Position numbers and translations under genes: made by a program
Notes under the pieces: generated by a model
Database searches by the model: none
What the model saw: only the letters and a program-made list of their open reading frames with translations
What the model was told of the DNA's origin: nothing
Source of the DNA: Candidatus Brocadiaceae bacterium
Lineage (GTDB): Bacteria > Planctomycetota > Brocadiia > SM23-32
Direction: 5' to 3'
NCBI GenBank assembly: GCA_012728835.1
Contig: JAAYEJ010000029.1
Location: forward strand, 1 to 62,478
Length of the DNA stretch: 62,478 nt
In this document: positions 1 to 7,808 of the stretch, piece by piece
How the letters are laid out: the number at the start of each line of letters is the position of its first letter
How positions within the stretch are numbered: position 1 is the stretch's first letter

Positions 1-330
1 CAGGATGACAGCAGGGGGGGCGGCGCGGGTGCGAGCCGGGCGGCTCGTGTTGCGTGCGCCGTCCGGGGGCGGACGCTTCGCCGCAGTCGTTGGGTCGAGG
101 TCCTTCGCGCCGCCTGAGCGGCGCTCAGGATGACAGCAGGGCGGTCGGCGCGGGTGCGAGCCGGGCGGCTCGTGTTGCGTGCGGCGTCCGGGGGCGGACG
201 CTTCGCCGCAGTCGTTGGGTCGAGGTCCTTCGCGCCGCCTGAGCGGCGCTCAGGATGACAGCAGGGCGGGCGGCGCTCAGGATGACAGCAGGGTGGTCGG
301 CACGGGTGCGGACATGTGGCCCGGCCGCCC
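1..330. repeat. 125-bp tandem repeat at left edge
   Basis: A unit of 125 bp begins at 1, 126 and 251 with the words CAGGATGACAGCAGG. After the third start a shorter 27-bp step repeats the same words at 278. Each unit carries the palindrome CCTGAGC-GGC-GCTCAGG. No coding frame here has a plausible start or protein. The array may continue to the left of the window. A related sequence in the opposite orientation lies at 12367-12757. The stretch 331-360 holds nothing recognisable. Confidence 0.85.
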
Positions 331-360
331 GGCGGCCCATCCGCCGCAGGCGCGCGCCCG

Positions 361-1248
361 TCAGGCCCGGGGGTGCGCGCGGTCGTAGGTTGCCTTCAGG
401 TCCTCGTGCGAGAGGTGGGTGTAGATCTGGGTCGTGCTCAGGTTCTCGTGTCCGAGCAGCTCCTGCACGGAGCGCAGGTCGGCACCGTTCGAGAGCATGT
501 GTGTGGCGAAGCTGTGGCGCAGGGCGTGGGGGCTGAGTTCGGGGTTCAGGCCGGCCGTCAGCGCGTGCCGCTTCAGGATGCGCCGCACGCTGCGTGGCGT
601 CAGGCGCCGGCCGCCGCGGGCGTTGAGGAACAGCGCGTGGGAGTCGTTGCGGCGGGGCGTGTCGGGTGCGGCGGTGCCCAGGTAGGCGCCGATGGCCTCG
701 ACGGCGCAGCGGCCGACGGGCACGATGCGCTCCTTCTTGCCCTTGCCGCGTACGCGCACCAGGCCGTCGCCGGCGGCGACGTCGGCCAGGTCGAGGGCCG
801 TCAGTTCGCCGACGCGCAGCCCGCCGCCGTAGAGCGTCTCGAGCATGGCCAGGTCGCGGCGGCCGGCCCAGGTGGCGGGATCGGGCGCGGCCAGGAGGCG
901 TTCGACCTCGCTGATGGTCAGGAAGCGCGGCAGCCGCTGCTCGCGGCGCGGGGAGCGGAGGATGACCATCGGGTTGTCCTGGCGCAGGCCCTGCCGCTGG
1001 AGGAACTTGTGGAAGCTGCGCACTGCGGCGGTGCGGCGCGCGAGCGTGGCTCGGGCCAGGCCGCGCGCCTGCAGTCCGGCCATGAACGCGCGGACGTCCT
1101 GCAGGCCGACCTCGAGCATCGTGCGGCCGCGCCGGTCCATGAAGTCGGCGAACATCGCCAGGTCCGTGGCGTAGGCGCGGATGGTGTGGGGCGAGCAGCC
1201 GCGCTCGACCGCCAGGCGATGCAGGAAGTCGTCGATCAGTTCGTCCAT
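361..1248 (-). CDS. Tyrosine site-specific recombinase, XerC/XerD type
   Basis: This 295-residue protein is a tyrosine recombinase of the size and layout of XerC/XerD, which resolve chromosome dimers at dif during division. An N-terminal SAM-like core-binding domain spans about residues 1-90 and the catalytic domain about 105-290. The catalytic set is visible: Arg145 (GGLRVGEL), Lys169 (RGKGKKER), His241 and Arg244 (HALRH), His267 (LLGHENL) and Tyr276 (IYTHL). The start at 1248 (MDELIDDFL) fits the family length; the frame is open to 1446 but the extra residues are low-complexity. XerC and XerD cannot be told apart here. A second Xer gene and a dif site are not in the window, so an integrase of a mobile element is possible but less likely. 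Confidence 0.93.
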   Translation of the reverse strand: MDELIDDFLHRLAVERGCSPHTIRAYATDLAMFADFMDRRGRTMLEVGLQDVRAFMAGLQARGLARATLARRTAAVRSFHKFLQRQGLRQDNPMVILRSPRREQRLPRFLTISEVERLLAAPDPATWAGRRDLAMLETLYGGGLRVGELTALDLADVAAGDGLVRVRGKGKKERIVPVGRCAVEAIGAYLGTAAPDTPRRNDSHALFLNARGGRRLTPRSVRRILKRHALTAGLNPELSPHALRHSFATHMLSNGADLRSVQELLGHENLSTTQIYTHLSHEDLKATYDRAHPRA

Positions 1249-1265
1249 GTCGGGCCTCGTCGGCC

Positions 1266-1295
1266 ATGATAGGCGGGTGTGCGGGGCGGCTGCAA
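1266..1295 (-). promoter_or_regulatory. Putative promoter of the Xer recombinase gene
   Basis: On the minus strand TTGCAG (1290-1295) and TATCAT (1266-1271) are 18 bp apart. The expected start of transcription would leave only about 10 nt before the ATG at 1248. Confidence 0.45.
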
Positions 1296-1329
1296 ATACC
1301 GTCCCGGTCAGCGGGGGGCGTTCCGGCGC

Positions 1330-1358
1330 TTGACACGGGGGGCGGGCGGCGATAGGTT
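1330..1358 (+). promoter_or_regulatory. Putative promoter of the YhaM-like gene
   Basis: A perfect -35 box TTGACA (1330-1335) is followed after 17 bp by TAGGTT (1353-1358). The gene starts at 1409, leaving a leader of about 45 nt. Confidence 0.5.
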
Positions 1359-1408
1359 GGGCGCTCCGGCCGCCCGGGGACGGCGGCTCACGCAGGGGCG
1401 GGGAGACG

Positions 1409-2395
1409 ATGGACATCGACGCACTGGAGGCCGGGCAGCTCATCACCGACGAGGTCTTCCTGGTCGCCGAAGCGCGGCTGCAGGTCGACCGGCGCGGGCA
1501 GCAGTACTACACCCTGACGCTGAACGCCGAGGGCGGCCGGCCGATCGAGGCCAAGGTCTGGTCCGACAGCATCGGGGCCGCCATCGAGGCCGGCCGGGGG
1601 CTGGAGGTGCTGGCCCGGATCGACGAGTTCCGCGGCAAGAAGCAGCTTAACGTCCAGCGCTACAAGGTGCTCGATGCGGCCGACTACGACCTGTCGGCGT
1701 TCGTGCGCACGGCCGACATCGACGCGGACGCGGCGTTCGAGACGCTGTTCGACTGGGAGCGCGAGGGGTATGTCGACCCGCTTCTGAAGCGCCTGATGGC
1801 CGAGTTCCACGGCAACGCGGCGTTCGCGGCCGAGTTCAAGACCTGTCCGGCGGCCAGCCACAACCACCACAACTACGCGGGCGGCCTGATCGAGCACACG
1901 CTGGAGGTCTGGCGGCTGGCCGAGGCCATCCTGGGCGCCGGGGTGGGTGCGTTCGACCGCGAGATGGTCCTGTGCGCCGCGGCGCTGCACGACGTCGGCA
2001 AGGTCCGCAGCTATCGGCTGGTGGCCGGCATCAGCCAGCGCACGGAGGTGGGGGAGCTGCTGGATCACATCTTCGTGAGCGCCTCGATGGTGAGCAACGT
2101 GTGGGACGCTGCCGTGCGGCCGGAGGTGCCGGCCGAACGGCAGGAGGCCGCCGCGCGGCGCAAGGGGTTGCTGCTGCACGCCGTCCTGAGCCATCACGGC
2201 AAGCGCGAATGGGGCGCGCCGGTGGTGCCGCGCACGCCGGAGGCGGTGCTGGTGCACTACTGCGACGTGATCAGCTCGACGATGCGCATGTGCTTCGACG
2301 CGCTGGGGAACGCGCCGGAAGGCGAGCCGTGGACGGACAACGTGTACATCATGGACCAGGCGCGCCGCCTGTTCGTGCCCCGCGATCCGGTCTGA
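1409..2395 (+). CDS. yhaM: YhaM-type 3'-5' exoribonuclease, OB-fold plus HD domain
   Basis: The 328-residue protein combines an N-terminal OB-fold nucleic-acid-binding domain (about residues 10-90) with an HD phosphohydrolase domain (about 145-300). This is the architecture of the YhaM/Cbf1 family of manganese-dependent 3'-5' exonucleases, which trim RNA and single-stranded DNA. The metal-binding residues are seen as the run HNHHNY at 151-156, His163 in LIEHTLEV, and the HD pair His194-Asp195 in ALHDVGK. Length matches the family (about 310-330). The ATG at 1409 follows GGGGAGA. It is transcribed away from the recombinase gene and stands 55 bp before the next gene, with which it may be co-transcribed. 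Confidence 0.88.
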   Translation: MDIDALEAGQLITDEVFLVAEARLQVDRRGQQYYTLTLNAEGGRPIEAKVWSDSIGAAIEAGRGLEVLARIDEFRGKKQLNVQRYKVLDAADYDLSAFVRTADIDADAAFETLFDWEREGYVDPLLKRLMAEFHGNAAFAAEFKTCPAASHNHHNYAGGLIEHTLEVWRLAEAILGAGVGAFDREMVLCAAALHDVGKVRSYRLVAGISQRTEVGELLDHIFVSASMVSNVWDAAVRPEVPAERQEAAARRKGLLLHAVLSHHGKREWGAPVVPRTPEAVLVHYCDVISSTMRMCFDALGNAPEGEPWTDNVYIMDQARRLFVPRDPV

Positions 2396-2450
2396 CGCAC
2401 CCGTCGGGCTTCGCACTGCCGTCCCCGCATCCTCTGTACTGGAGACATCC

Positions 2451-3773
2451 ATGAGCGATCGTGACGTTGTGCGGGAAGCCGTCGCCCGGATCCGTTCGGG
2501 GCCCGTGACGACGGGCGTCATCGGCCTGGGCTACGTGGGGCTGCCGCTGGCGCTGCTCTGCGCCCGGCGTCTGGGCACCGTGGTGGGGCTGGAAGCGGAC
2601 CCCGAGCGCGTCGAGGCGGCCCGGGCGTGCCGGCCCTACATCGACGACGTGACGGCGGCCGAGCTGCAGGAGGCCGCCCGCGCGGGCTTTCGCGCGACCA
2701 CCGACCCCGCCGAGCTGGCGGGGTGCGACGTGATCGTCATCTGCGTGCCCACGCCGCTGCGCAAGACGCGCGACCCGGACCTCTCGTACATCATCCAGAG
2801 CGTCGAGGCGGTGGCCGCCCACATGCGGCCCGGCAAGCTCATCGTGCTGGAGAGCACGTCGTATCCGGGCACGACCGACGAACTCGTCCGTCCCTACCTG
2901 GAGAAGGACGGGCTGACGGCGGGGCGGGACTTCTTCCTGGCCTTCAGCCCCGAGCGCATCAACCCGGGCCCGGCCTACCGGAAGTTCAACCTGGTCAACA
3001 CGCCGAAGGTCGTCGGCGGCATCACCCCGGCGTGCACGGAGGTGGCCGCGGCCTTCTACGGGAAGATCGTGCAGACCGTCGTGCCCGTGTCGAACAGCCG
3101 CGCGGCGGAGATGGTGAAGCTGATCGAGAACACCTACCGCAGCGTCAACATCGCGCTGGCCAACGAACTGGCGCAGATGTGCAACGAACTGGGCGTGGAC
3201 GTCTGGGAGGTCGTCGATGCCGCCCGGACGAAGCCGTACGGCTTTGAGGCCTTCTACCCGGGGCCCGGCCTGGGCGGGCACTGCATCCCCGTGGACCCCT
3301 TCTACCTGGCCTGGAAGGCGCGCCTGCACGGCATCGAACCGCGGTTCATCGACCTGGCCGGACGCGTCAACGCCGAGATGCCCCGCCACGTGGTGAGACT
3401 GGTCACCGACCTGCTGAACGAGGCCGCCCGACCCGTGCGCGACTCGCGCGTGCACGTGCTGGGCGTCGCCTATAAACCCGACGTGGCCGACACGCGCGAG
3501 TCGCCGGCCCTGCCCATCATGGAGTCGCTGAGGCGCAAGGGCGCGTGCCTGTCATACACCGACGCGCACGTGCCGTCCGTGCGGCTGGCCGGAGGCGAGG
3601 AACTGCGCTCGGTGCCGCTGGCCGACGCCGACCTGCCCGGGGCGGACCTGGTGCTCATCGTCACGGACCATGCGGACTTCCCGTGGGGCGAGATCGTGTC
3701 GCAGTCGCGGCGCATCCTGGACACGCGCAACGTGCTCAAGGACTTCCGCGAGCCGCACATCCGGAAGCTGTAG
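2451..3773 (+). CDS. Nucleotide-sugar dehydrogenase (UDP-GlcNAc/ManNAc 6-dehydrogenase type)
   Basis: This 440-residue enzyme belongs to the UDP-glucose/GDP-mannose dehydrogenase family, which oxidises the C6 hydroxyl of a nucleotide sugar to a carboxylate in two NAD-dependent steps. The Rossmann motif GLGYVGLPL is at residues 25-33. The central-domain motif has Lys223 in MVKLIENTY. The catalytic Cys278 lies in GPGLGGHCIPVDPFY; this CIPVDP form is typical of the WbpA/WecC-like branch, whereas UDP-glucose dehydrogenases usually have CFPKD. The product would feed surface polysaccharide synthesis, but no glycosyl cluster is adjacent, so the substrate is uncertain. The ATG follows GGAGA. The gene converges on a radical-SAM gene across a repeat array. 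Confidence 0.9.
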   Translation: MSDRDVVREAVARIRSGPVTTGVIGLGYVGLPLALLCARRLGTVVGLEADPERVEAARACRPYIDDVTAAELQEAARAGFRATTDPAELAGCDVIVICVPTPLRKTRDPDLSYIIQSVEAVAAHMRPGKLIVLESTSYPGTTDELVRPYLEKDGLTAGRDFFLAFSPERINPGPAYRKFNLVNTPKVVGGITPACTEVAAAFYGKIVQTVVPVSNSRAAEMVKLIENTYRSVNIALANELAQMCNELGVDVWEVVDAARTKPYGFEAFYPGPGLGGHCIPVDPFYLAWKARLHGIEPRFIDLAGRVNAEMPRHVVRLVTDLLNEAARPVRDSRVHVLGVAYKPDVADTRESPALPIMESLRRKGACLSYTDAHVPSVRLAGGEELRSVPLADADLPGADLVLIVTDHADFPWGEIVSQSRRILDTRNVLKDFREPHIRKL

Positions 3774-3800
3774 GGATACCCCGGGGACGCTTCCCGCCGT

Positions 3801-4173
3801 GGAGGGGCACGCTCCGTCGTGCCCGCTCCTGCAATCACCGGCCGCTCGCCATCCCCGGCCGCGACAGAGCGCGGCCCTCCACTTGCACGGACGGTTCACG
3901 CCGCTGGAGGGGCACGCTCCGTCGTGCCCGCTCTCGCAATCACCGGCCGCCTGCCATCCCCGGCCGCGACAGAGCGCGGCCCTCCACCGATCCCCGGCCG
4001 CGACAGAGCGCGGCCCTCCACTTGCACGGACGGTTCACGCCGCTGGAGGGGCACGCTCCGTCGTGCCCGCTCTCGCAATCACCGGCCGCCTGCCATCCCC
4101 GGCCGCGACGGAGCGCGGCCCTCCACTTGCACGGACGGTTCACGCCGTTGGAGGGGCACGCTCCGTCGTGCCC
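3801..4173. repeat. REP/BIME-like array 1 (four A and four B hairpins)
   Basis: Hairpin A (GGAG, arms GGGCACG/CGTGCCC, loop CTCCGT) starts at 3801, 3906, 4045 and 4150. Hairpin B is the opposite-facing relative (arms GGCCGCG/CGCGGCC then CCTCC) and starts at 3857, 3962, 3996 and 4101. The A-B pair repeats every 105 bp, and one extra B adds a 34-bp step. Three of the four B copies have loop ACAGAG instead of ACGGAG. The array fills the gap between two converging genes. Remaining bases of the gap (3774-3800, 4174-4242) hold a GTAG palindrome at 4180-4208 and nothing else recognised. Confidence 0.95.
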
Positions 4174-4242
4174 GCTCCACGCCACCGGGCGGGGGCGCCC
4201 GGCGCTACCCATTGGGGGGGGCGGCCATGCGCGGGCGGGCCG

Positions 4243-5730
4243 TCAGGACTGCTCGCCGGAGGGTGCCTCGGCGGCCAGGGCGTCGTACTTCGCCTGGATC
4301 GCCTTGAGGATGGGGACGTTGTAGAGCCACCAGGAGCAGGCGGGGATGCTGCGGACCTCGCCGGTGTCGACGTCCTCGTAGGCGAAGCCGGAGGCACAGC
4401 GGACCAGGCGGGCCGATTCGAGCGAGTGGGTCTCCTCGAAGGGCAGCACGATGACCCTGAGCGGGTCGCGCAGGTGCGTGTGCGCGCGCAGTTGGTCGGC
4501 CAGGGGCTTGCCGGCCAGCAGGCCGGTGAAGAGCCGCAGGAGCGCGAGCTTCGGCGAGCCCTGCATCACCCGGCGGGTGTCGCAGGATCGGTGCCACCAG
4601 CCGTTCATCGCCCGGAGCGCCCTGAGGCGGCCCGGGCGTTCGCCCAGCGTCTCGGCGACGTCCAGCGCGTCCCGGGCGGCCTCGGCCAGCGGCCTCTTGA
4701 GGAAGTGGCTGACGGGCCGGTAGCGTTCGCCGTCGCTGATCAGCAGGGTGGCGGACTCGCAGTTCGGGTGCACGCTCTGGAACGTCTCGCGGTGGCCGGC
4801 TCCGACGCTGGACAGGATGCCGGTGAACTCGTTCTGCATGCCCAGCGGCAGGAACTCCACCGGCTCGTCCAGCGCGGCGTCGACCATCTGTTCGACGTCC
4901 TCGATGGTGGTGACGGCCGTGGTCTCGTATCGGTCGTTGTCCCACGTCTCCGTCAGGGGCAGCAGGTAGAGGCCCTTGAGGTGGCTGCGGTGCTCGTGGC
5001 AGAAGGCGATCGTGTCGGCCATGTGCCGGTCGTTGATGCCGCGGGCGCAGCAGCACATGATGATGTTCTGTCGGCGCTTGCTGAAGCGGCGCATGTTCTC
5101 CAGGGCCTGGATCTTCTTGGCGGCGACGCTCGTGTTCTTGCGCATGCCCGCGTAGATCTCCGGCGCGCGTCCGTCGAACCCGAGCAGGATGGGCACGTCC
5201 TTCTCGCAGAGGCGGCGGCAGTAGTCCTCGTCGGCCAGCTTCAGCCCGTTGGTCACCACGAAGATGGTCAGGCCGAACGAGCGCCCGAGGTCGATCAGCT
5301 CGAACAGGTCGTCGCGGCAGGTCGGCTCGCCGCCGAAGAAGTGGACGACCGGCTTCGGCTCCCACTGCGACAGGCCCTTGAAGATGCGCTCGAAGTACTG
5401 TCGCGGGGGGTAGAACTCGAACCGCATCGACGGGACGTTCGCCACGCAGATCGGGCAGTTCATGTTGCAGCGGTTCGTCACGTCCAGGAACACCATGCGG
5501 GGCGAGCCGTGGGCGAAACAGGTGTCGCACGTCAGGCTGCAGGCGGGCACCCGGGCGGGGTCGAAGCGCGCCAGGCGCCGCTTCGCCTGCCAGGCATCCG
5601 CGTCGTTGCTCACCACCGCCTCGCTGTAGCCGCAGGTGGGACAGGTGCGGGCCAGGTAGACCTGCCCGTCGCGGATGACGTGTTCGACGGGCACGCGGGC
5701 ACGGCACTTCTCGCAGACGCCGTAGTTCAT
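4243..5730 (-). CDS. Radical-SAM enzyme of the tetraether/membrane-spanning-lipid synthase (Tes/MSS) type
   Basis: This 495-residue protein has the radical-SAM triad Cys88, Cys92, Cys95 (CNMNCPIC) and the SAM-binding GGEP at about 133-136. Two features point to the family of archaeal tetraether synthase (MJ0619/Tes). First is an N-terminal rubredoxin-like knuckle, Cys6-x2-Cys9 and Cys30-x2-Cys33, built as in 'C..C...DGKVY...TCP.C'. Second is a further cluster Cys64, Cys68, Cys71 just before the radical-SAM motif. There are additional cysteines near residue 225 (MCCCARG) and at the C-terminus. The length matches Tes (about 500). Known members couple lipid tails through sp3 C-C bonds; whether this one does is inference. 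It stands alone, without lipid genes beside it. The start at 5730 places the knuckle at the very N-terminus, as in the family. Confidence 0.8.
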   Translation of the reverse strand: MNYGVCEKCRARVPVEHVIRDGQVYLARTCPTCGYSEAVVSNDADAWQAKRRLARFDPARVPACSLTCDTCFAHGSPRMVFLDVTNRCNMNCPICVANVPSMRFEFYPPRQYFERIFKGLSQWEPKPVVHFFGGEPTCRDDLFELIDLGRSFGLTIFVVTNGLKLADEDYCRRLCEKDVPILLGFDGRAPEIYAGMRKNTSVAAKKIQALENMRRFSKRRQNIIMCCCARGINDRHMADTIAFCHEHRSHLKGLYLLPLTETWDNDRYETTAVTTIEDVEQMVDAALDEPVEFLPLGMQNEFTGILSSVGAGHRETFQSVHPNCESATLLISDGERYRPVSHFLKRPLAEAARDALDVAETLGERPGRLRALRAMNGWWHRSCDTRRVMQGSPKLALLRLFTGLLAGKPLADQLRAHTHLRDPLRVIVLPFEETHSLESARLVRCASGFAYEDVDTGEVRSIPACSWWLYNVPILKAIQAKYDALAAEAPSGEQS

Positions 5731-5798
5731 GGGCGACCCCTGTATGTGCGACCCCGACCGGGGGGGGCGTGTTCTGTAGAGAAACGGCGGAACCCCCT

Positions 5799-5828
5799 AT
5801 GGTAGTGCGGGAGGGCGGGCCGCCGCAA
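5799..5828 (-). promoter_or_regulatory. Weak putative promoter of the radical-SAM gene
   Basis: On the minus strand TTGCGG (5823-5828) and TACCAT (5799-5804) are separated by 18 bp, about 70 nt before the ATG at 5730. The match is only moderate. Confidence 0.35.
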
Positions 5829-5860
5829 GGACAGGGCGGGCCGTGCGCGCCGGGCGTGGC

Positions 5861-7198
5861 TCAGGGCGGATCGGCCGGCGCCAGGAGGGTGCGCCATTCG
5901 GAGTCGGCGGCGGCCAGGTCGGCCGGCTCGCCGCCGCTGCGGAAGGTGGCCGTGCGGCCGGCGGCGACGCGGAGGTCCTGTCCGCCGGCGGAGACGTGTG
6001 CGGTGCCCTCAAAGACGGTGACGGTCAGCGTGTCCGGGTCGGGAGAGTGGAACTCCGCGCGGCCGCCCGCCAGCTCGGCGCGTGCCGGGGCCGTGCGGAC
6101 CGACACGGCCGGGCCTCCGCCGGGGCATCGTACCAGGCAGCGGCCGGCATACAGGCTCACGCCCGTCGCGCCGTGCACTTGCAGGCGCCCGCCGGGTGCG
6201 AGGTGGATGCGCGCCTCGCCGTCCGCCGGCGCGATCTCTGCCAGCCCCTGCGGCCCGGTGCGGCAGACGGCACCGCGCCGCAGCCGCACGGCGGTCCCTG
6301 CCGCCAGGACGGCATCGTTCATCCGGACCTCGCCCCGAACGGCGGCCAGTTCGCCGACGGGCCAGAGGTGGAACCAGGCCAGCGCCACGGCGCCGGCCAG
6401 CAGGATGGCGCCCGTGAAGCCGAGGAACCCACGGAAGGCCGTCCGGCTGGGGGCCGCCGCCAGGCCGCCCAGGTCGTAGAGCACGATCAGGGTCACGGCC
6501 ATCATCAGTTGCGTCACAAGGTCGGGCGGCGTCAGGATCGCTCCGACGATGAACGCCGTCAGGACGAACCCCTTGCGGCAGCGCTGCAGGGCGGCCGGTT
6601 CGAGCACGCCCCACCGGATCAGGTAGAAGATGATGACGGGCGTCTGGAACACGATGGCGAGCGCCACCGTGAGCGTGAACACGAGCGAGAGGTAGCTGCC
6701 GATCATCAGCACCGGCTCCGCCCAGCCGCCCGACAGGCTGATGAGGTAGCGCAGCGCGACGGGCAGGAATACGAAGTAACCGAAGCCGACGCCGGCGGCC
6801 AGGCAGAGGAGGCAGGCGGCCGCCAGCCGGACGCCCCGGCGGCGCTCATGCGGGAACAGGCCGGGGGCAATGAACGCCCAGAGCTGGTAGATGACGACGG
6901 GCGAGACGAGCACCAGGCCGAAGGCCATGCACGTCTTGATCTGCGCGATGAATGACTCGAAGTGGCTGCTGTACTTCAGCAACGTGTCGAGGTCCAGCGC
7001 CTGCATGGCCAGCACGTGCGGCCGTTGGACGATCAGCCAGATCCGGTGGCGGAACTTCCAGCAGAGGACGAACGCGGCCCCCACGGCGACCAGGCAGATG
7101 ATGAGGCGGCGGCGGAGTTCCTCCAGATGCTCGCCGAGCGGCATGACGGCCATCCCGTCCTGGTCCCGTCTGCGCGGCGGCCGTTCCTGTTCTGGCAT
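5861..7198 (-). CDS. tatC: TatC twin-arginine translocase subunit fused to a FecR-like periplasmic domain
   Basis: TatC is the membrane receptor that recognises twin-arginine signal peptides and recruits TatA to export folded proteins. This 445-residue protein carries the TatC hallmarks: HLEELRRRL near residue 24, AFIAPGLFPHERR near 108-120 (with the conserved Glu), six hydrophobic segments, and LTPPD in the last periplasmic loop. Ordinary TatC is about 240-270 residues. Here a seventh membrane segment (about 275-295, LLAGAVALAWF) is followed by roughly 145 residues with the pattern of a FecR domain (GEVRMND...GTAVRLRRGAVCRTG...VTVFEGTAHV). Six TatC helices leave the C-terminus inside, so the extra helix would put this domain in the periplasm. 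The start at 7198 follows GAGAGGGG. No tatA or tatB gene is nearby. Confidence 0.9.
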   Translation of the reverse strand: MPEQERPPRRRDQDGMAVMPLGEHLEELRRRLIICLVAVGAAFVLCWKFRHRIWLIVQRPHVLAMQALDLDTLLKYSSHFESFIAQIKTCMAFGLVLVSPVVIYQLWAFIAPGLFPHERRRGVRLAAACLLCLAAGVGFGYFVFLPVALRYLISLSGGWAEPVLMIGSYLSLVFTLTVALAIVFQTPVIIFYLIRWGVLEPAALQRCRKGFVLTAFIVGAILTPPDLVTQLMMAVTLIVLYDLGGLAAAPSRTAFRGFLGFTGAILLAGAVALAWFHLWPVGELAAVRGEVRMNDAVLAAGTAVRLRRGAVCRTGPQGLAEIAPADGEARIHLAPGGRLQVHGATGVSLYAGRCLVRCPGGGPAVSVRTAPARAELAGGRAEFHSPDPDTLTVTVFEGTAHVSAGGQDLRVAAGRTATFRSGGEPADLAAADSEWRTLLAPADPP

Positions 7199-7229
7199 GC
7201 CCCTCTCACCCGTTCGCGACCCGCAGGGC

Positions 7230-7258
7230 ATTATACAGAGGCCCCGACGGGGCGCCAA
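7230..7258 (-). promoter_or_regulatory. Putative promoter of tatC-fecR
   Basis: TTGGCG (7253-7258, minus strand) and a perfect TATAAT (7230-7235) are 17 bp apart, about 25 nt before the chosen ATG at 7198. This supports the start at 7198 over longer readings of the frame. Confidence 0.65.
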
Positions 7259-7322
7259 ATGCGGCCGCAGGGCGGCCACCGTCGCACCCGCACACGGGTG
7301 GCGCGGCCGTCTCGGCCGCGGG

Positions 7323-7352
7323 TTGTGGTGCCCTGCGGGGGGTGTGTACAAT
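7323..7352 (+). promoter_or_regulatory. Putative promoter of ridA
   Basis: TTGTGG (7323-7328) and TACAAT (7347-7352) are separated by 18 bp. The boxes lie upstream of the ATG at 7393 and argue against the in-frame start at 7342, which would lie inside the promoter. Confidence 0.55.
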
Positions 7353-7392
7353 CGCGGTCCGTCGGCGGTTCGCGTGGACGAGGGAGACGAGC

Positions 7393-7788
7393 ATGGCGAG
7401 CGTGGACGAGAGGCTGAAGGAGCTGGGCCTGGAGTTGCCGCCGGCGGCTGCGCCGCTGGCGCAGTACGTGCCGGCGAAGCGGCTGGGGGAGGGGGTGTCG
7501 GTCGCGCAGGGGCGCGAGTGTGCGCGGCTGTGCGCGCTGAACGCACTGGCGGCCGTGAAGCAGGCGGCCGGGAGTCTGGAGTCCGTGGCGGAGGTGGTGC
7601 AGCTCCGGGGGTTCGTCCGCAGCGCGCCGGACTTCGGGGACCAGCCGGAGGTGGTCAACGCGGCGTCCGAGCTGATGGCGGCCCTGTTCGGCGAGGCGGG
7701 CCGGCACGTGCGTTCGGCGGTGGGCGTGAGCGCCCTGCCGCGGGGCGTGCCGGTGGAGCTGGAGCTGATCGTGCGGCTCAAGGCGTAG
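7393..7788 (+). CDS. ridA: RidA/YjgF family protein
   Basis: A 131-residue member of the RidA (YjgF/YER057c/UK114) family. RidA enzymes hydrolyse reactive enamine/imine intermediates released by PLP enzymes. The core pattern is present: the GFV.SAPDFGDQPEVVNAAS segment, then FGEAGRHVRSAVGVSALPRGVPVELEL. The Arg of HVRSAV aligns with the substrate-binding Arg105 of Salmonella RidA, so deaminase activity is plausible. The protein belongs to the slightly longer subgroup with an N-terminal extension (VDERLKELGLELPPAAAPLAQYVPAKR). It is transcribed divergently from tatC and converges on rpoN with 20 bp between stops. Confidence 0.85.
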   Translation: MASVDERLKELGLELPPAAAPLAQYVPAKRLGEGVSVAQGRECARLCALNALAAVKQAAGSLESVAEVVQLRGFVRSAPDFGDQPEVVNAASELMAALFGEAGRHVRSAVGVSALPRGVPVELELIVRLKA

Positions 7789-7806
7789 CGGCCCCCGGCC
7801 GGGGGC
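7785..7806 (+). repeat. GTAG plus perfect 16-bp palindrome between ridA and rpoN
   Basis: GCCCCCGG/CCGGGGGC at 7791-7806 is a perfect palindrome, two bases after GTAG (7785-7788), which contains the ridA stop codon. No U-run follows on either strand, so a strong Rho-independent terminator is not evident. Confidence 0.5.
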
Positions 7807-7808
7807 GG

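Noticed and set aside
3801-4173. Regular repeats that could be taken for a CRISPR array
   Set aside because: The 'spacers' are the same from unit to unit, the units are two opposite-facing hairpins, and no cas genes are present.
3670-4324. Pro/Arg-rich frames through repeat array 1 (and similar ones through array 2)
   Set aside because: They are translations of the hairpin repeats and change frame with each 34-bp step.
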